From Telluria mixta (lineage in GTDB: Bacteria; Pseudomonadota; Gammaproteobacteria; Burkholderiales; Burkholderiaceae_D): a stretch of 64,000 nt of DNA. This document shows positions 18,094 to 26,935 of the stretch, in pieces (positions within the stretch are counted from its first letter, which is position 1; each line of letters begins with the position of its first letter). The translations under genes were made by a program, and so were the position numbers. The notes under the pieces are model-generated. The model made no database searches and was not told where the DNA came from. It worked only from the letters and a program-made list of their open reading frames with translations. The stretch spans positions 248,001-312,000 of the forward strand of contig NZ_CP119520.1 in NCBI RefSeq assembly GCF_029223865.1, read 5' to 3'.

Positions 18094-18384
18094 TCAGGCG
18101 GGGAGGTTCACGCCGTTGAGGGCGAAGACGGAGCGCCACAATTCGAACGCCTCGCTTTCGGCGTCGAGCACGATGCGGTGGTTCACGCTCTGGTCGTATT
18201 CGGCGCGCTTGACGGGGTCGGACAGGACTTCGTACGCCTTCGTGACGGCCTTGAAGCGCGCTTCCGCGCCCGGCGCCTGGTTGCGGTCCGGGTGGTAGCG
18301 CATGGCGAGCGAGCGATAGACCTTCTTGATGTCGTCGTCGCTGGCATTCGGCGCGACGCCGAGGATCGCGTATAAATTTTCCAC
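18094..18384 (-). CDS. Small J-domain (DnaJ-like) protein, first gene of a four-gene operon
   Basis: A 96-residue protein made of a J domain (residues 1-68) and a short tail. [35 protein letters not shown] contains the invariant HPD loop needed to stimulate Hsp70 ATPase; [21 protein letters not shown] is helix III-IV. It lacks the Gly/Phe region, zinc fingers and substrate-binding domains of DnaJ, so it is a class III co-chaperone that probably recruits DnaK to a specific client. Three coupled genes of unknown function follow, divergent from glnS. Confidence 0.88.
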   Translation of the reverse strand: MENLYAILGVAPNASDDDIKKVYRSLAMRYHPDRNQAPGAEARFKAVTKAYEVLSDPVKRAEYDQSVNHRIVLDAESEAFELWRSVFALNGVNLPA

Positions 18385-18588
18385 TTGGAACTCTCCGGCT
18401 GTAGCCGAAAAAACATTAAACCGAGATTATCCTATAGAAAGCGCCAACTTGACAGGCCGCTGCCCGGGACACTGTCACCCAGTATGCGGATGGCCCTCCA
18501 CACGGACCGTGCGCTTGACCACATAGCGGCCCGGATGGCGTCTTCTACGGTAAAATGCCGGGAATCATACCCATTCAAGATAGGCTTC

Positions 18589-20337
18589 ATGAGTAACGAC
18601 AAGAACGCTGCGGCGGCCACCCCGTCGCCGAATTTTGTCCGCGCGATCGTCGAATCCGACCTCGCCGCGGGCACCCACACGCGTGCCGGCATGCCGTCCG
18701 TGATCACGCGCTTCCCGCCGGAGCCGAACGGTTACCTGCACGTGGGTCATGCCAAATCGATCTGCCTGAACTTCGGCCTGGCACGCGACTACCAGGGCCG
18801 CTGCCACCTCCGTTTCGACGATACGAATCCGGAAAAGGAAGACCAGGAATACGTCGACACGATCATGGACAGCGTCAAGTGGCTGGGCTTCACGTGGGAG
18901 CAAGGCGGGCAGGAATTCCTGCACTACGCCAGCGACTACTTCGACCAGCTGTACGCGATGGCCGAATACCTGATCCAGAACGGTAAAGCTTACGTCGACA
19001 GCCAGAGCGCCGAAGACATGTCGCGCAACCGCGGCAACTTCGGTACGCCGGGCACGAACTCGCCGTTCCGCGACCGCCCCGTCGAGGAATCGCTGCAGAT
19101 CTTCCGCGACATGAAGGCCGGCAAGTACAAGGATGGCGAACACGTGCTGCGCGCGAAGATGAGCGAGGACGCGATGGCATCGCCCATCATGACGAACCGC
19201 GACCCGGCCCTGTACCGCATCCGCCACGCGCATCACCACCGCACGGGCGACACGTGGTGCATCTACCCGATGTACGACTTCACGCACCCGATCTCGGACG
19301 CGCTGGAAAACATCACGCATTCGCTGTGCACCCTGGAATTCCAGGATCACCGCCCGTTCTACGACTGGCTCGTGGAGACGCTGGCCGAAGGCGGCTTCTT
19401 CGAACGCCCGGTGCCGCGCCAGTACGAATTCGCGCGCCTGAACCTGACCTATGTCGTCACCTCCAAGCGCAAGCTGCGCCAGCTGGTCGACACGGGCGTC
19501 GTGAACGGCTGGGACGATCCGCGCATGCCCACCATCGTCGGCCTGCGCCGCCGCGGCTACACGCCCGAATCCATCCAGCTGTTCTGCGAGCGCATCGGCG
19601 TCTCCAAGGCCGACGGCTGGATCGACATGAGCACCCTGGAAGGCGCCCTGCGCGACGACCTCGACCCGAAGGCGCCGCGCGCCGTGGCCGTGCTGCGTCC
19701 GCTGAAGCTCATCGTCGACAACTTCCCGGAAGGCGAAACGGTCGAGTGCAGCGCGCCCGTCCATCCGCACCATCCGGAATGGGGCACGCGTTCGTTCCCG
19801 TTCTCGCGCGAACTGTGGATCGAGCAGGAAGACTTCATGGAAGTGCCGACCAAGGGCTACCACCGCTTCTACCCGCCCATCGACGACAAGCCCGGCTCGC
19901 GCGTGCGCCTGAAATACGGCTTCGTGACCGAGTGCACCGGGTTCGACAAGGACGAGAACGGCAATGTCGTCGCTGTGCACGTGAACTATTTCCCGGACTC
20001 GAAATCGGGCACGCCGGGCGCGGACAACTACAAGGTCAAGGGCAACATCACCTGGGTCAGCGCGCCCCACGCCCTGGAAGCCGAGGTGCGCCTGTACGAC
20101 CGCCTGTTCCTCGACCCGCAACCGGACGGCGGCGGCAAGGACTTCATGAGCGTGCTCAATCCGAACGCGCTGGAAGTCGTCACCGCGTACCTGGAGCCGG
20201 GCCTGGCCAAGGCCGAGGCCGACCAGCGCTTCCAGTTCGAGCGCCACGGCTATTTCGTCGCCGACCGCGTGGACTCGGTGCCGGGCAAGCCCGTGTTCAA
20301 CCGCGTCACTACGCTCAAGGACAGCTGGGGCAAGTAA
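18589..20337 (+). CDS. glnS: Glutaminyl-tRNA synthetase
   Basis: A 582-residue class I synthetase charging tRNA-Gln. The HIGH motif is PEPNGYLHVGHAKS and the KMSKS-type motif lies in YVVTSKRKLRQL; DDTNPEKEDQEYVDTIMDSVKWLGF and the C-terminal anticodon-binding beta barrels are typical. The start MSNDKNAAAATPS at 18589 matches family length; upstream in-frame starts lengthen it without family support. A rho-independent terminator follows. Confidence 0.97.
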   Translation: MSNDKNAAAATPSPNFVRAIVESDLAAGTHTRAGMPSVITRFPPEPNGYLHVGHAKSICLNFGLARDYQGRCHLRFDDTNPEKEDQEYVDTIMDSVKWLGFTWEQGGQEFLHYASDYFDQLYAMAEYLIQNGKAYVDSQSAEDMSRNRGNFGTPGTNSPFRDRPVEESLQIFRDMKAGKYKDGEHVLRAKMSEDAMASPIMTNRDPALYRIRHAHHHRTGDTWCIYPMYDFTHPISDALENITHSLCTLEFQDHRPFYDWLVETLAEGGFFERPVPRQYEFARLNLTYVVTSKRKLRQLVDTGVVNGWDDPRMPTIVGLRRRGYTPESIQLFCERIGVSKADGWIDMSTLEGALRDDLDPKAPRAVAVLRPLKLIVDNFPEGETVECSAPVHPHHPEWGTRSFPFSRELWIEQEDFMEVPTKGYHRFYPPIDDKPGSRVRLKYGFVTECTGFDKDENGNVVAVHVNYFPDSKSGTPGADNYKVKGNITWVSAPHALEAEVRLYDRLFLDPQPDGGGKDFMSVLNPNALEVVTAYLEPGLAKAEADQRFQFERHGYFVADRVDSVPGKPVFNRVTTLKDSWGK

Positions 20338-20359
20338 CACACCTTTGATCTAGCTCAAA

Positions 20360-20389
20360 AGCCCGGTTCAGCGATGAATCGGGCTTTTT
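20360..20389 (+). terminator. Rho-independent terminator of glnS
   Basis: AGCCCG (20360-20365) pairs with CGGGCT (20380-20385) followed by TTTTC. Confidence 0.8.
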
Positions 20390-20470
20390 CGTTTCTTCAC
20401 TCGGAATCCATTCTCGTTCCCGATCGGCAACTGATCGTTCTGCTAGGTTCATCGGGCGCGCAGGCACAGT

Positions 20471-20490
20471 AAGTTGTAATAAATCAACAA
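20471..20490 (+). promoter_or_regulatory. Conserved element upstream of kinase 1
   Basis: A 20-base element beginning AAGTTG and ending CAACAA, with GTTG and CAAC as inverted arms, lies 23 bases before the kinase-1 ATG. It matches 16 of 20 positions with the element upstream of kinase 3 (26936-26955). A shared operator is the likeliest reading. Confidence 0.5.
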
Positions 20491-20513
20491 CGGCGTGCCG
20501 CCCGCGGAACCTG

Positions 20514-22364
20514 ATGTCGACGACGCTGAGAGACGCCTTTTCCGTGACCCGGTTCTCATTCTGGACCGGGGTCATGCTGTCGACGCTGGTCGGCAGCGTG
20601 CTCTACGTCGTCACCGCGCGCTCGATCGAAAGCGATGTGCAGGAGCGTTTCGTGCGTCATGCGAAATATGCGCAGTCCGTGATCAGCATGCGCATCAAGT
20701 CGTACACGGACCTGCTGCGCGGCGCCGCGAGCGTGCTGCAGAGCGGCGACACGATCAGCCACCGCCAGTTCCACGACTATGTGCAGGGGCTGCAGCTGGC
20801 CAGGAACTATCCGGCCGTGGACACGCTGAACTTCGCGACCTGGGTGCCCGACGAGCGACGCCCGGCGTTCGAGAGGGAATTCACGAGGGAGCTGCAGGAA
20901 TTCCTCGGCCCGGCGGCGCGCCCCGCCATCACGCCGCCGGGCATCCGCCCCGGCTACCTCGTCATGAACTATATCGAGCCGGACGCCAGGAACACGCGGC
21001 TGTACGGCCTCGACCTGATGGCCAACCCATATTTCCGCACGCAGCTCGCCCAATCGCGCGACGACGGCAAGCTGCGCGCGTCCGGCCGGCCGATCGCGGC
21101 CCTGTCGACGCCCAACGACAACCATCTGGGCATGCGCCTGCCGGTGTACCGGCACGGATCGCTGCTGACCAGCACGGAACAGCGCCACGCGGCCTATCTC
21201 GGCTCGCTCGGCATCGCGTTCAGCCTGCCCAAGTTGCTGCACGGCGTGATGGAAGAGATGCCGATCTCGGGCGTGCGTATGACCCTGTTCGACATCGGCC
21301 CGCGCGAAGTGATCGGAAACGATACGACGACCTGGCCCAAGATGCTGTTCGACAGCCGCGCCAGCGACCGCAACCCGGCGCCTCCGCTCGACGGCGGCGC
21401 CGACATGTTCACGGCGACCCTGCCGCTCGATTTCAACGGGCGCCCATGGCAGACCGTCTACAGCGTGCCGAAAGCCCGGCTCTACACGGATTTCGACGGG
21501 TATTATCCGAAGCTCATGATGGCGTTCGGCTTCCTCGGTTCGGTCCTCCTGTACGCCCTGCTGCACATGCTGACCTCGTCGCGCCGCGCCGCCCTCGCGC
21601 TCGCGCAGGAGATGACGAGCGAACTGCGCGAGAGCCAGACCAAGCTGCAGCTGTCGCACCAGAAGCTCAGGCGCCTGGCCGACCACGCGTACCAGATCAA
21701 GGAAATTGAGCGCAAGCGCATCGCGCGCGAAATCCACGACGACCTGGGCCAGAGCCTGCTCGCGCTGCGCATCGAGGCCGAGCTGCTGGCCGGACGCACG
21801 AAAGGCACGCACAGCCACCTGCACAAGCGCGCGCGCACCACGCTGCTGCAGATCGACACGACGATCAAGAGCGTGCGCCAGATCATCAACGACCTGCGGC
21901 CGACCGTGCTCGACCTCGGGCTGTCGGCCGCCGTCGAGTGGCAGGTCGACCAGTTCCAGAAGCGCACGGGCATCCAGTGCGACATCCGCGACGACCATGG
22001 CGAGATCGCCCTGCCCGACCACTGCGCCACGGCCTTCTTCCGCATCCTGCAGGAATCGCTCACGAACATTGTCCGCCACGCCAACGCCACGCACGTGAAG
22101 GTGGAGCTGCGGCTGCATGGCAACTGGCTGTCGCTGACGGTGCGCGACAACGGTTGCGGCCTGCCGCCCGGCGGGCGCAACAAATACGGTTCGTTCGGCC
22201 TGGTCGGCATCGAGGAGCGCATCGTCATCCTCGGCGGCACCTGTGCCGTGTTCAGCGAGCCGGACGGCGGCACGACCGTGATGGTATCGGCGCCCGTCGT
22301 CGGCGGGCCTGAACAGCCTGTTCTCGCGCAGCAGCAAGTCGGCTCGGGTTCGGCCGTCATCTAA
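20514..22364 (+). CDS. CHASE-type sensor histidine kinase 1 (HisKA_3)
   Basis: 616 residues: transmembrane segment 1 at about 16-34; a periplasmic CHASE-like sensor at about 60-265 (LARNYPAVDTLNFATWVPDERR is the characteristic stretch); transmembrane segment 2 at about 334-353; a coiled linker; a HisKA_3 helix pair with REIHDDLGQSLLALR (phospho-acceptor H408); and an HATPase domain with QESLTNIVRHAN and DNGCGLPPGGRNKYGSFGLVGIEER. This is a NarX/UhpB-class kinase that should phosphorylate a LuxR/NarL-type regulator; none is encoded nearby. The start MSTTLRDAFS aligns with the two paralogs. CHASE domains elsewhere sense small molecules or peptides. The downstream repeat gene is a likely partner or target. 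Confidence 0.93.
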   Translation: MSTTLRDAFSVTRFSFWTGVMLSTLVGSVLYVVTARSIESDVQERFVRHAKYAQSVISMRIKSYTDLLRGAASVLQSGDTISHRQFHDYVQGLQLARNYPAVDTLNFATWVPDERRPAFEREFTRELQEFLGPAARPAITPPGIRPGYLVMNYIEPDARNTRLYGLDLMANPYFRTQLAQSRDDGKLRASGRPIAALSTPNDNHLGMRLPVYRHGSLLTSTEQRHAAYLGSLGIAFSLPKLLHGVMEEMPISGVRMTLFDIGPREVIGNDTTTWPKMLFDSRASDRNPAPPLDGGADMFTATLPLDFNGRPWQTVYSVPKARLYTDFDGYYPKLMMAFGFLGSVLLYALLHMLTSSRRAALALAQEMTSELRESQTKLQLSHQKLRRLADHAYQIKEIERKRIAREIHDDLGQSLLALRIEAELLAGRTKGTHSHLHKRARTTLLQIDTTIKSVRQIINDLRPTVLDLGLSAAVEWQVDQFQKRTGIQCDIRDDHGEIALPDHCATAFFRILQESLTNIVRHANATHVKVELRLHGNWLSLTVRDNGCGLPPGGRNKYGSFGLVGIEERIVILGGTCAVFSEPDGGTTVMVSAPVVGGPEQPVLAQQQVGSGSAVI

Positions 22365-22416
22365 CCTTTCCCGTCGCAGCGAGCCTCGCCGTCCTCCCGG
22401 ACGATGCCTGCGCACG

Positions 22417-22430
22417 CCCATTCCCCTAGG
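22417..22430 (+). promoter_or_regulatory. 14-base motif shared with the galT upstream region
   Basis: CCCATTCCCCTAGG on the plus strand, 263 bases before the repeat-gene 1 start. The same 14 bases occur on the minus strand at 55453-55440, about 149 bases before galT, in the same orientation relative to the gene. Confidence 0.35.
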
Positions 22431-22472
22431 GTATCGCTACTTCATAAATTAAAATTCATATAGCGTTCTGAG

Positions 22473-22540
22473 CAACAAATGTTGTTTCTTTGACAAATAT
22501 CAATATCTCGATAGATTGCCTCAACTACATTGATTACGTG
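22473..22540 (+). promoter_or_regulatory. Promoter/operator block of repeat gene 1
   Basis: Contains CAAC-N4-GTTG (22473-22484), TTGACAAATATCAA (22490-22503, a TTGA-N6-TCAA palindrome whose TTGACA could be a -35 box) and ATTGCCTCAACTACATTGA (from 22515). The 25-base step from TTGA to ATTGCC is identical in all four copies in the window. A possible -10 is TAGATT at 22512-22517. The rest of the 328-base gap after kinase 1 shows no gene. Confidence 0.6.
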
Positions 22541-22638
22541 TAAGGCGCACTGACGAACCCAGCAACTCGTTGGCAGATGTCATCACGAACCTTGAGGAAA
22601 TACTGTCCAGCGCTGGCCCGACAAGCCAACACAACCAC

Positions 22639-22653
22639 AACTAGGGAAAGCAG
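22639..22653 (+). promoter_or_regulatory. Conserved 5' leader box of repeat gene 1
   Basis: AACTAGGGAAAGCAG, 40 bases before the start. Near-copies (CTAGGGnnAGCAG) sit at the same place before repeat genes 2 and 3, in otherwise variable leader sequence. Confidence 0.45.
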
Positions 22654-22692
22654 TCACAACGAGATCTTCAACAACGAATGAGGATGAACAAC

Positions 22693-23469
22693 ATGAACGC
22701 CAACAACCTGTTTAACGCCGTGATGCAACTCGACCTGGAGCCGATCAAGACGAAGCTGATGCACGTGGAGTCGGGCGAAGGCTGGAGCCTGGACAAGGCC
22801 AATGCCGTGGAAAAGGAATATCGCCGCTTTCTGTGCCTGATGAAAATGTATCCGGATGAATCCATCGCGCCCCTGGTCGATGTGGACACGTTCTGGCACT
22901 ACCACATCCTCGACACGATGAAGTACGCGGTCGACTGCGAGCAGGCGTTCGGCTACTTCGTCCATCATTACCCGTATGTCGGCCTGCGCGGCGGGGATGA
23001 CGAGCAGTTCCGCATCGACAGCGGCGAACGCATGCAGAGCCTGTACGAGGCCACGTTCGGCGAAGCCTATCCGGCGACGGACGCCGCGGCCTATTGCGCC
23101 GGCCCCTGGGACCAGCCGCAGGCACGCGGCGCCAAGCCGATCAGGATTGCCACCGCCTACTGCGCCGGTCCGTGGGACAACCAGGGCGCGGGCGCCGGCC
23201 GGGCCGCGACGGCCTACTGCGCCGGTCCGTGGGACAAACCGCACGCGCACAACGCCGTCAACACCGCCACCGCGTACTGCGCGGGACCATGGGACAAGGG
23301 CAGCGGCACCGCCTACTGTGCCGGTCCGTGGGACAAGAAGAAGGCGCTCGCACAGGCCGCAACGGCCTACTGCGCGGGCCCGTGGGACAAACGGGTGCCG
23401 GGCGCGGTCAATGCCGACACGGCCTACTGCGCCGGTCCGTGGCGTCCGGCTGCCGCGCTGAACATCTGA
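22693..23469 (+). CDS. CAGP-repeat protein 1 (seven AYCAGPW repeats)
   Basis: 258 residues from the ATG that aligns with the paralogs (ATGs at 22678 and 22684 are alternatives). Residues 1-125 are a compact domain with VDVDTFWHYHILDTMKYAVDC (W68-H69-Y70-H71) and FVHHYPYVGLRG; the WHxHILD...YxxDC pattern resembles bacterial relatives of the glycine-rich-domain protein (GRDP-like) family. Residues 133-250 hold seven copies of AYCAGPW, mostly preceded by Thr and followed by Asp-Lys/Asn/Gln, separated by 4-18 variable residues rich in Ala, Lys and Gly. No signal peptide or membrane segment. It could be a multi-core peptide precursor with the N-terminal domain as leader, or a Cys-bearing scaffold. 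Expression probably starts at the shared promoter block; a terminator follows. Confidence 0.9.
   Translation: MNANNLFNAVMQLDLEPIKTKLMHVESGEGWSLDKANAVEKEYRRFLCLMKMYPDESIAPLVDVDTFWHYHILDTMKYAVDCEQAFGYFVHHYPYVGLRGGDDEQFRIDSGERMQSLYEATFGEAYPATDAAAYCAGPWDQPQARGAKPIRIATAYCAGPWDNQGAGAGRAATAYCAGPWDKPHAHNAVNTATAYCAGPWDKGSGTAYCAGPWDKKKALAQAATAYCAGPWDKRVPGAVNADTAYCAGPWRPAAALNI
23089..23442 (+). repeat. In-frame AYCAGPW repeat array (7 copies)
   Basis: Seven coding repeats; codons vary between copies (TAT/TAC for Tyr, GGC/GGT/GGA for Gly, CCC/CCG/CCA for Pro) while the peptide is constant, pointing to selection on protein sequence. Confidence 0.95.
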
Positions 23470-23489
23470 CGACAGCCGCGTGCAGGCAC

Positions 23490-23518
23490 GCCCGCCCCGA
23501 TGTGAGGGCGGGCTTTTC
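23490..23518 (+). terminator. Rho-independent terminator of repeat gene 1
   Basis: GCCCGCCC (23490-23497) pairs with GGGCGGGC (23506-23513), then TTTT. Confidence 0.85.
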
Positions 23519-23575
23519 ATTGCTATGCCGGCGGCCGGCACCTGTAAAGCCGTCCATGCAATAACAGCGATATCT

Positions 23576-23626
23576 TTGAAGCATATCAATAACTACGTCG
23601 ATTGCCCCAACTATATTGACCACGTG
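23576..23626 (+). promoter_or_regulatory. Promoter/operator block of kinase 2
   Basis: TTGAAGCATATCAA (23576-23589) and ATTGCCCCAACTATATTGA (from 23601) repeat the layout found before the three repeat genes, including the 25-base step. Kinase 2 thus carries the repeat-gene type of promoter; kinases 1 and 3 do not. Confidence 0.55.
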
Positions 23627-23691
23627 CAACAAGCGTCGGCAAACCACTTTTGAGCTGCGACGCACGGCAGACAGGTGCAGATGGGATTTTC

Positions 23692-25545
23692 ATGGCAACA
23701 ACGCTGAGAGACGCGTTTTCGGTCACCCGATACTCGTTCTGGGTCGGTGCACTGCTGTCCTCGCTGGTCGGCAGCGTGCTGTACCTGGTCACGGCACGCT
23801 CGATCGAGAGCGACGCGGAGACCCGCTTCGTCAGCCATGCCCGCCACGCGCAAAGCGTCATCAATGTGCGCGTGAAATCGTACACGGACCTGCTGCGTGC
23901 CACGGGCAGCATGATCCAGAGTACCGACGTGCTGACCTACCAGAATTTCCATGAGTTCGCGCGCGGACTGGATCTGGCACAGCATTTCCCCGCGGTCGAT
24001 TACATCAATTATGCGGTGTACGTGCCCCACGAGCGGCGCGACGGTGTCGTCGCGGACTTGCGCAAGAACGTGTCGCGCATCTTCGGCAGACCGGTTGACG
24101 TGGATATATCGCCGCCGGGCGACCGGTCCTCCTACCTCGTGGTCGCCTTCGTCGAACCCGCACCGCCGGGTGCGCGTTACTATGGCGTCGACCTGATGGC
24201 CAACCGCTATTTCGGCAGCCAGCTGATCGAAGAGCGGGACCGCGGCGTGATCTTTTCGGCAGGCACCCCGATCCAGGTGCTGTCCCAGCCGAACAATATC
24301 TACCTGGGCATGCGGATGCCGGTCTATCGCGGCGCGGGCCCGATCAATACGGTCGAGCAACGCCGCGCCGCTTATGTGGGCTCCCTCGGCATCGCTTTCA
24401 GCGTCCGCAAACTCCTGCACGGCGTCATGGACGAGATCCCCATCGCCGGGCTGCGCATGACGCTGTACGACGTCGGCCCGGGCCTGGACGCGCAGGGCCG
24501 CGATGCATCCGACAAATTACTCACCCTGTTCGACAGCCGCGGCACCTCGGCCAACCCGACACCGGCGCTCGAAACCGGCGACGACGTGTTCACGACGACC
24601 CTGCCGCTCGATTTCAACGGCCGCCTGTGGAAGACCGTCTACAGCGTGCACAAGTCCGCGCTGTACACGGAGTTCGACACCTATTATCCGAAGCTGATGA
24701 TGGCGTTCGGGTTCCTCGGCTCGATTTTGCTGTACGCCCTGCTGCATACGCTGACCTCGTCGCGTCGCGCCGCCCTCGCGCTCGCGCAGGAAATGACGAG
24801 CGAACTGCGCGAGAGCCAGACGAAGCTGCAGCTGTCGCACCAGAAGCTCAGGCGCCTCGCCGACCACGCATACCAGATCAAGGAGATGGAACGCAAGCGC
24901 ATCGCGCGCGAAATCCACGACGACCTGGGCCAGAGCCTGCTCGCGCTGCGCATCGAGGCCGAGCTGCTGGCCGGACGCACGAAGGGCACGCACAGCCACC
25001 TGCACAAGCGCGCCCGCGCCACGCTGCTGCAGATCGATACGACGATCAAGAGCGTGCGCCAGATCATCAACGACCTGCGGCCGACCGTGCTCGACCTGGG
25101 CCTGTCGGCCGCCGTCGAGTGGCAGGTCAACCAGTTCCAGCGGCAAACCGGCATCCAGTGCGAAATCCGCGACGACCATGGCGAGATCGCCCTGCCGGAC
25201 CACTGCGCCACGGCCTTCTTCCGCATCCTGCAGGAATCGCTCACGAACATTGTCCGCCACGCCAATGCGACGCACACGAAGGTGGAGCTGCGCCTGCACG
25301 GCGGCTGGCTGTCGCTGACGGTGCGCGACAACGGTTGCGGCCTGCCGCCCGGCGGGCGCAACAAATACGGTTCGTTCGGCCTGGTCGGCATCGAGGAGCG
25401 CATCGTCATCCTCGGCGGCACCTGTGCCGTGTTCAGCGAGCCGGACGGCGGCACGACCGTGATGGTATCGGCGCCCGTCATCGGACCTGAACAGCCTGTT
25501 CTCACGCAGCAGCAGGAACACGGTTCAGGCTCGGCCGTGATCTGA
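23692..25545 (+). CDS. CHASE-type sensor histidine kinase 2 (HisKA_3)
   Basis: 617 residues, same architecture as kinase 1: N-terminal membrane segment, periplasmic CHASE-like region (AQHFPAVDYINYAVYVPHERR), second membrane segment, HisKA_3 with REIHDDLGQSLLALR, and HATPase. The C-terminal ~300 residues are nearly identical to kinases 1 and 3. The sensor has its own sequence (for example RIFGRPVDVDISPPGDRSS), so ligand specificity may differ. The start MATTLRDAFS at 23692 aligns across the family and follows GATGGGATTTTC, identical before kinase 3. Orphan: no response regulator nearby. Confidence 0.93.
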   Translation: MATTLRDAFSVTRYSFWVGALLSSLVGSVLYLVTARSIESDAETRFVSHARHAQSVINVRVKSYTDLLRATGSMIQSTDVLTYQNFHEFARGLDLAQHFPAVDYINYAVYVPHERRDGVVADLRKNVSRIFGRPVDVDISPPGDRSSYLVVAFVEPAPPGARYYGVDLMANRYFGSQLIEERDRGVIFSAGTPIQVLSQPNNIYLGMRMPVYRGAGPINTVEQRRAAYVGSLGIAFSVRKLLHGVMDEIPIAGLRMTLYDVGPGLDAQGRDASDKLLTLFDSRGTSANPTPALETGDDVFTTTLPLDFNGRLWKTVYSVHKSALYTEFDTYYPKLMMAFGFLGSILLYALLHTLTSSRRAALALAQEMTSELRESQTKLQLSHQKLRRLADHAYQIKEMERKRIAREIHDDLGQSLLALRIEAELLAGRTKGTHSHLHKRARATLLQIDTTIKSVRQIINDLRPTVLDLGLSAAVEWQVNQFQRQTGIQCEIRDDHGEIALPDHCATAFFRILQESLTNIVRHANATHTKVELRLHGGWLSLTVRDNGCGLPPGGRNKYGSFGLVGIEERIVILGGTCAVFSEPDGGTTVMVSAPVIGPEQPVLTQQQEHGSGSAVI

Positions 25546-25640
25546 CCCTCCACTTCCCCCTTTCCACGTCTTTCTCATGCCTGCAGGCTATGCCCTGTAC
25601 ATGGCACTACTACGTCTTTTACATTCATACCTAGACTTTT

Positions 25641-25711
25641 AAGCAACGAATGTTGCTTATTTGACAAATATCAATAACTTAACGAATTATTTCATTTACA
25701 TTGATCACGTG
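25641..25711 (+). promoter_or_regulatory. Promoter/operator block of repeat gene 2
   Basis: A perfect 7-base-arm palindrome AAGCAAC-GAAT-GTTGCTT (25641-25658), then TTGACAAATATCAA (25661-25674) and ATTATTTCATTTACATTGA (from 25686). This is the best-preserved palindrome of the set. The 305-base gap holds no gene. Confidence 0.6.
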
Positions 25712-25808
25712 TAAGGCGCTGCGGGAAATGCATAAAAAGTTGTCCGCCGTCATCACATGCATTAAGGAAATATTGTTCGTCGACAGTCGATTCACCGCTC
25801 ACAACGAC

Positions 25809-25823
25809 AACTAGGGATAGCAG
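25809..25823 (+). promoter_or_regulatory. Conserved 5' leader box of repeat gene 2
   Basis: AACTAGGGATAGCAG, 28 bases before the start, matching the boxes before repeat genes 1 and 3. Confidence 0.45.
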
Positions 25824-25850
25824 TATTCAACCAACAACATGAGGATGACA

Positions 25851-26732
25851 ATGAACACCAACGACCTGCTCAAAGCCGTGATGCAACTCGACCTGGAACC
25901 GATCAAGACAAAACTGATGCACGTGGAATCCGGCGAAGGCTGGAGCCTGGAAAAGGCCAATGCCGTCGAAAAGGAATATCGCCGCTTCCTGTGCCTGATG
26001 AAACTGTATCCGGAAGAAGACACGGCACCGCTCGTCGACGTCGACACGTTCTGGCACTACCACATCCTCGACACGATGAAATACGCCAAGGATTGCGAGC
26101 AGGCGTTCGGCTACTTCCTGCACCACTATCCGTACGTCGGCATGCGCGGCGACGACGACGACCAGTTCCGCCTCGACAGCGGCGAGCGCATGCGTGAACT
26201 GTACGAAGCCACTTTCGGCGAAGATTATCCAGGCGCCCCGGTCGAAGCCGCAGCGTCGCCGGTTTCCGGGGACGCCGCCGGCAACGGGACCGCATGGTGC
26301 GCCGGTCCGCGCATCGACGCCGCCGCCGGCAATGGCACCGCCTGGTGCGCCGGTCCGCGCGTCGAGGCCGCCTCCGGCAGCGGCACCGCGTGGTGCGCCG
26401 GTCCGCGCGTCGAGGCCGCCTCCGGCAACGGCACCGCATGGTGCGCCGGTCCGCGCGTCGAGGCGCAGGCAAAGCGCGCGGAAGGTGCCATCAGTGCCGG
26501 CACCGCATGGTGCGCCGGTCCGCGGCTCGAAGTACGGGCCAAGGGTACGCAAGCCGCCAGCGGCGTCGCGACGGCATGGTGCGCAGGCCCGCGCGTCGAG
26601 GCAAAAGTCAGATCCGGGGAAGGCGCCGTCAGCGCCGCCACGGCATGGTGTGCAGGTCCGCGTGCGGGCGGTGCCATCGGCGCCGCCACCGCATGGTGCG
26701 CCGGCCCGCGTGGGGCGTCCCGCGCCGCGTGA
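25851..26732 (+). CDS. CAGP-repeat protein 2 (eight AWCAGPR repeats)
   Basis: 293 residues from the ATG preceded by GAGGATGACA; upstream ATGs at 25839 and 25845 are in frame. The first ~125 residues differ from those of protein 3 at only about four positions and keep WHYHILDTMKYAKDC and LHHYPYVGMRG. From residue 148 come eight copies of AWCAGPR, each preceded by Thr and most followed by Val/Leu/Ile-Glu/Asp. Early copies are evenly spaced (linkers VEAASGSGT and similar); later linkers are longer and carry Lys/Arg. Trp replaces the Tyr of protein 1 and Arg replaces its final Trp in every copy, a uniform switch. Same alternatives for function as protein 1. Confidence 0.9.
   Translation: MNTNDLLKAVMQLDLEPIKTKLMHVESGEGWSLEKANAVEKEYRRFLCLMKLYPEEDTAPLVDVDTFWHYHILDTMKYAKDCEQAFGYFLHHYPYVGMRGDDDDQFRLDSGERMRELYEATFGEDYPGAPVEAAASPVSGDAAGNGTAWCAGPRIDAAAGNGTAWCAGPRVEAASGSGTAWCAGPRVEAASGNGTAWCAGPRVEAQAKRAEGAISAGTAWCAGPRLEVRAKGTQAASGVATAWCAGPRVEAKVRSGEGAVSAATAWCAGPRAGGAIGAATAWCAGPRGASRAA
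26292..26711 (+). repeat. In-frame AWCAGPR repeat array (8 copies)
   Basis: Eight coding repeats. The first four lie in near-identical 45-54 base units, suggesting recent expansion; the last four have diverged linkers. Confidence 0.95.
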
Positions 26733-26802
26733 GGTAAGCAGACGCTACCTCGTCCCGCAGTCCTCCTGGCGCGGCCGCCTTCACCAGGCAGCGCCAGCCT
26801 GA

Positions 26803-26832
26803 CCCGTCCGTCATCCGCGGACGGATTTTTTT
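26803..26832 (+). terminator. Rho-independent terminator of repeat gene 2
   Basis: CCGTCCG (26804-26810) pairs with CGGACGG (26818-26824), then ATTTTTTT. Confidence 0.85.
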
Positions 26833-26935
26833 GGCTCATACCATCGCCTTCCCTCGAAACAGCATAACCATCTTGCGTTCCGCGCCAGCGTCAACTGTTC
26901 GAACTGCCAGGTTCGCGACACATTATAATACGCGT

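Noticed and set aside
20556..22421. Minus-strand frame of 621 codons opposite kinase 1, repeated opposite kinases 2 and 3
   Set aside because: It repeats only because the kinase DNA repeats; no domain, and the plus strand has full kinase motifs.
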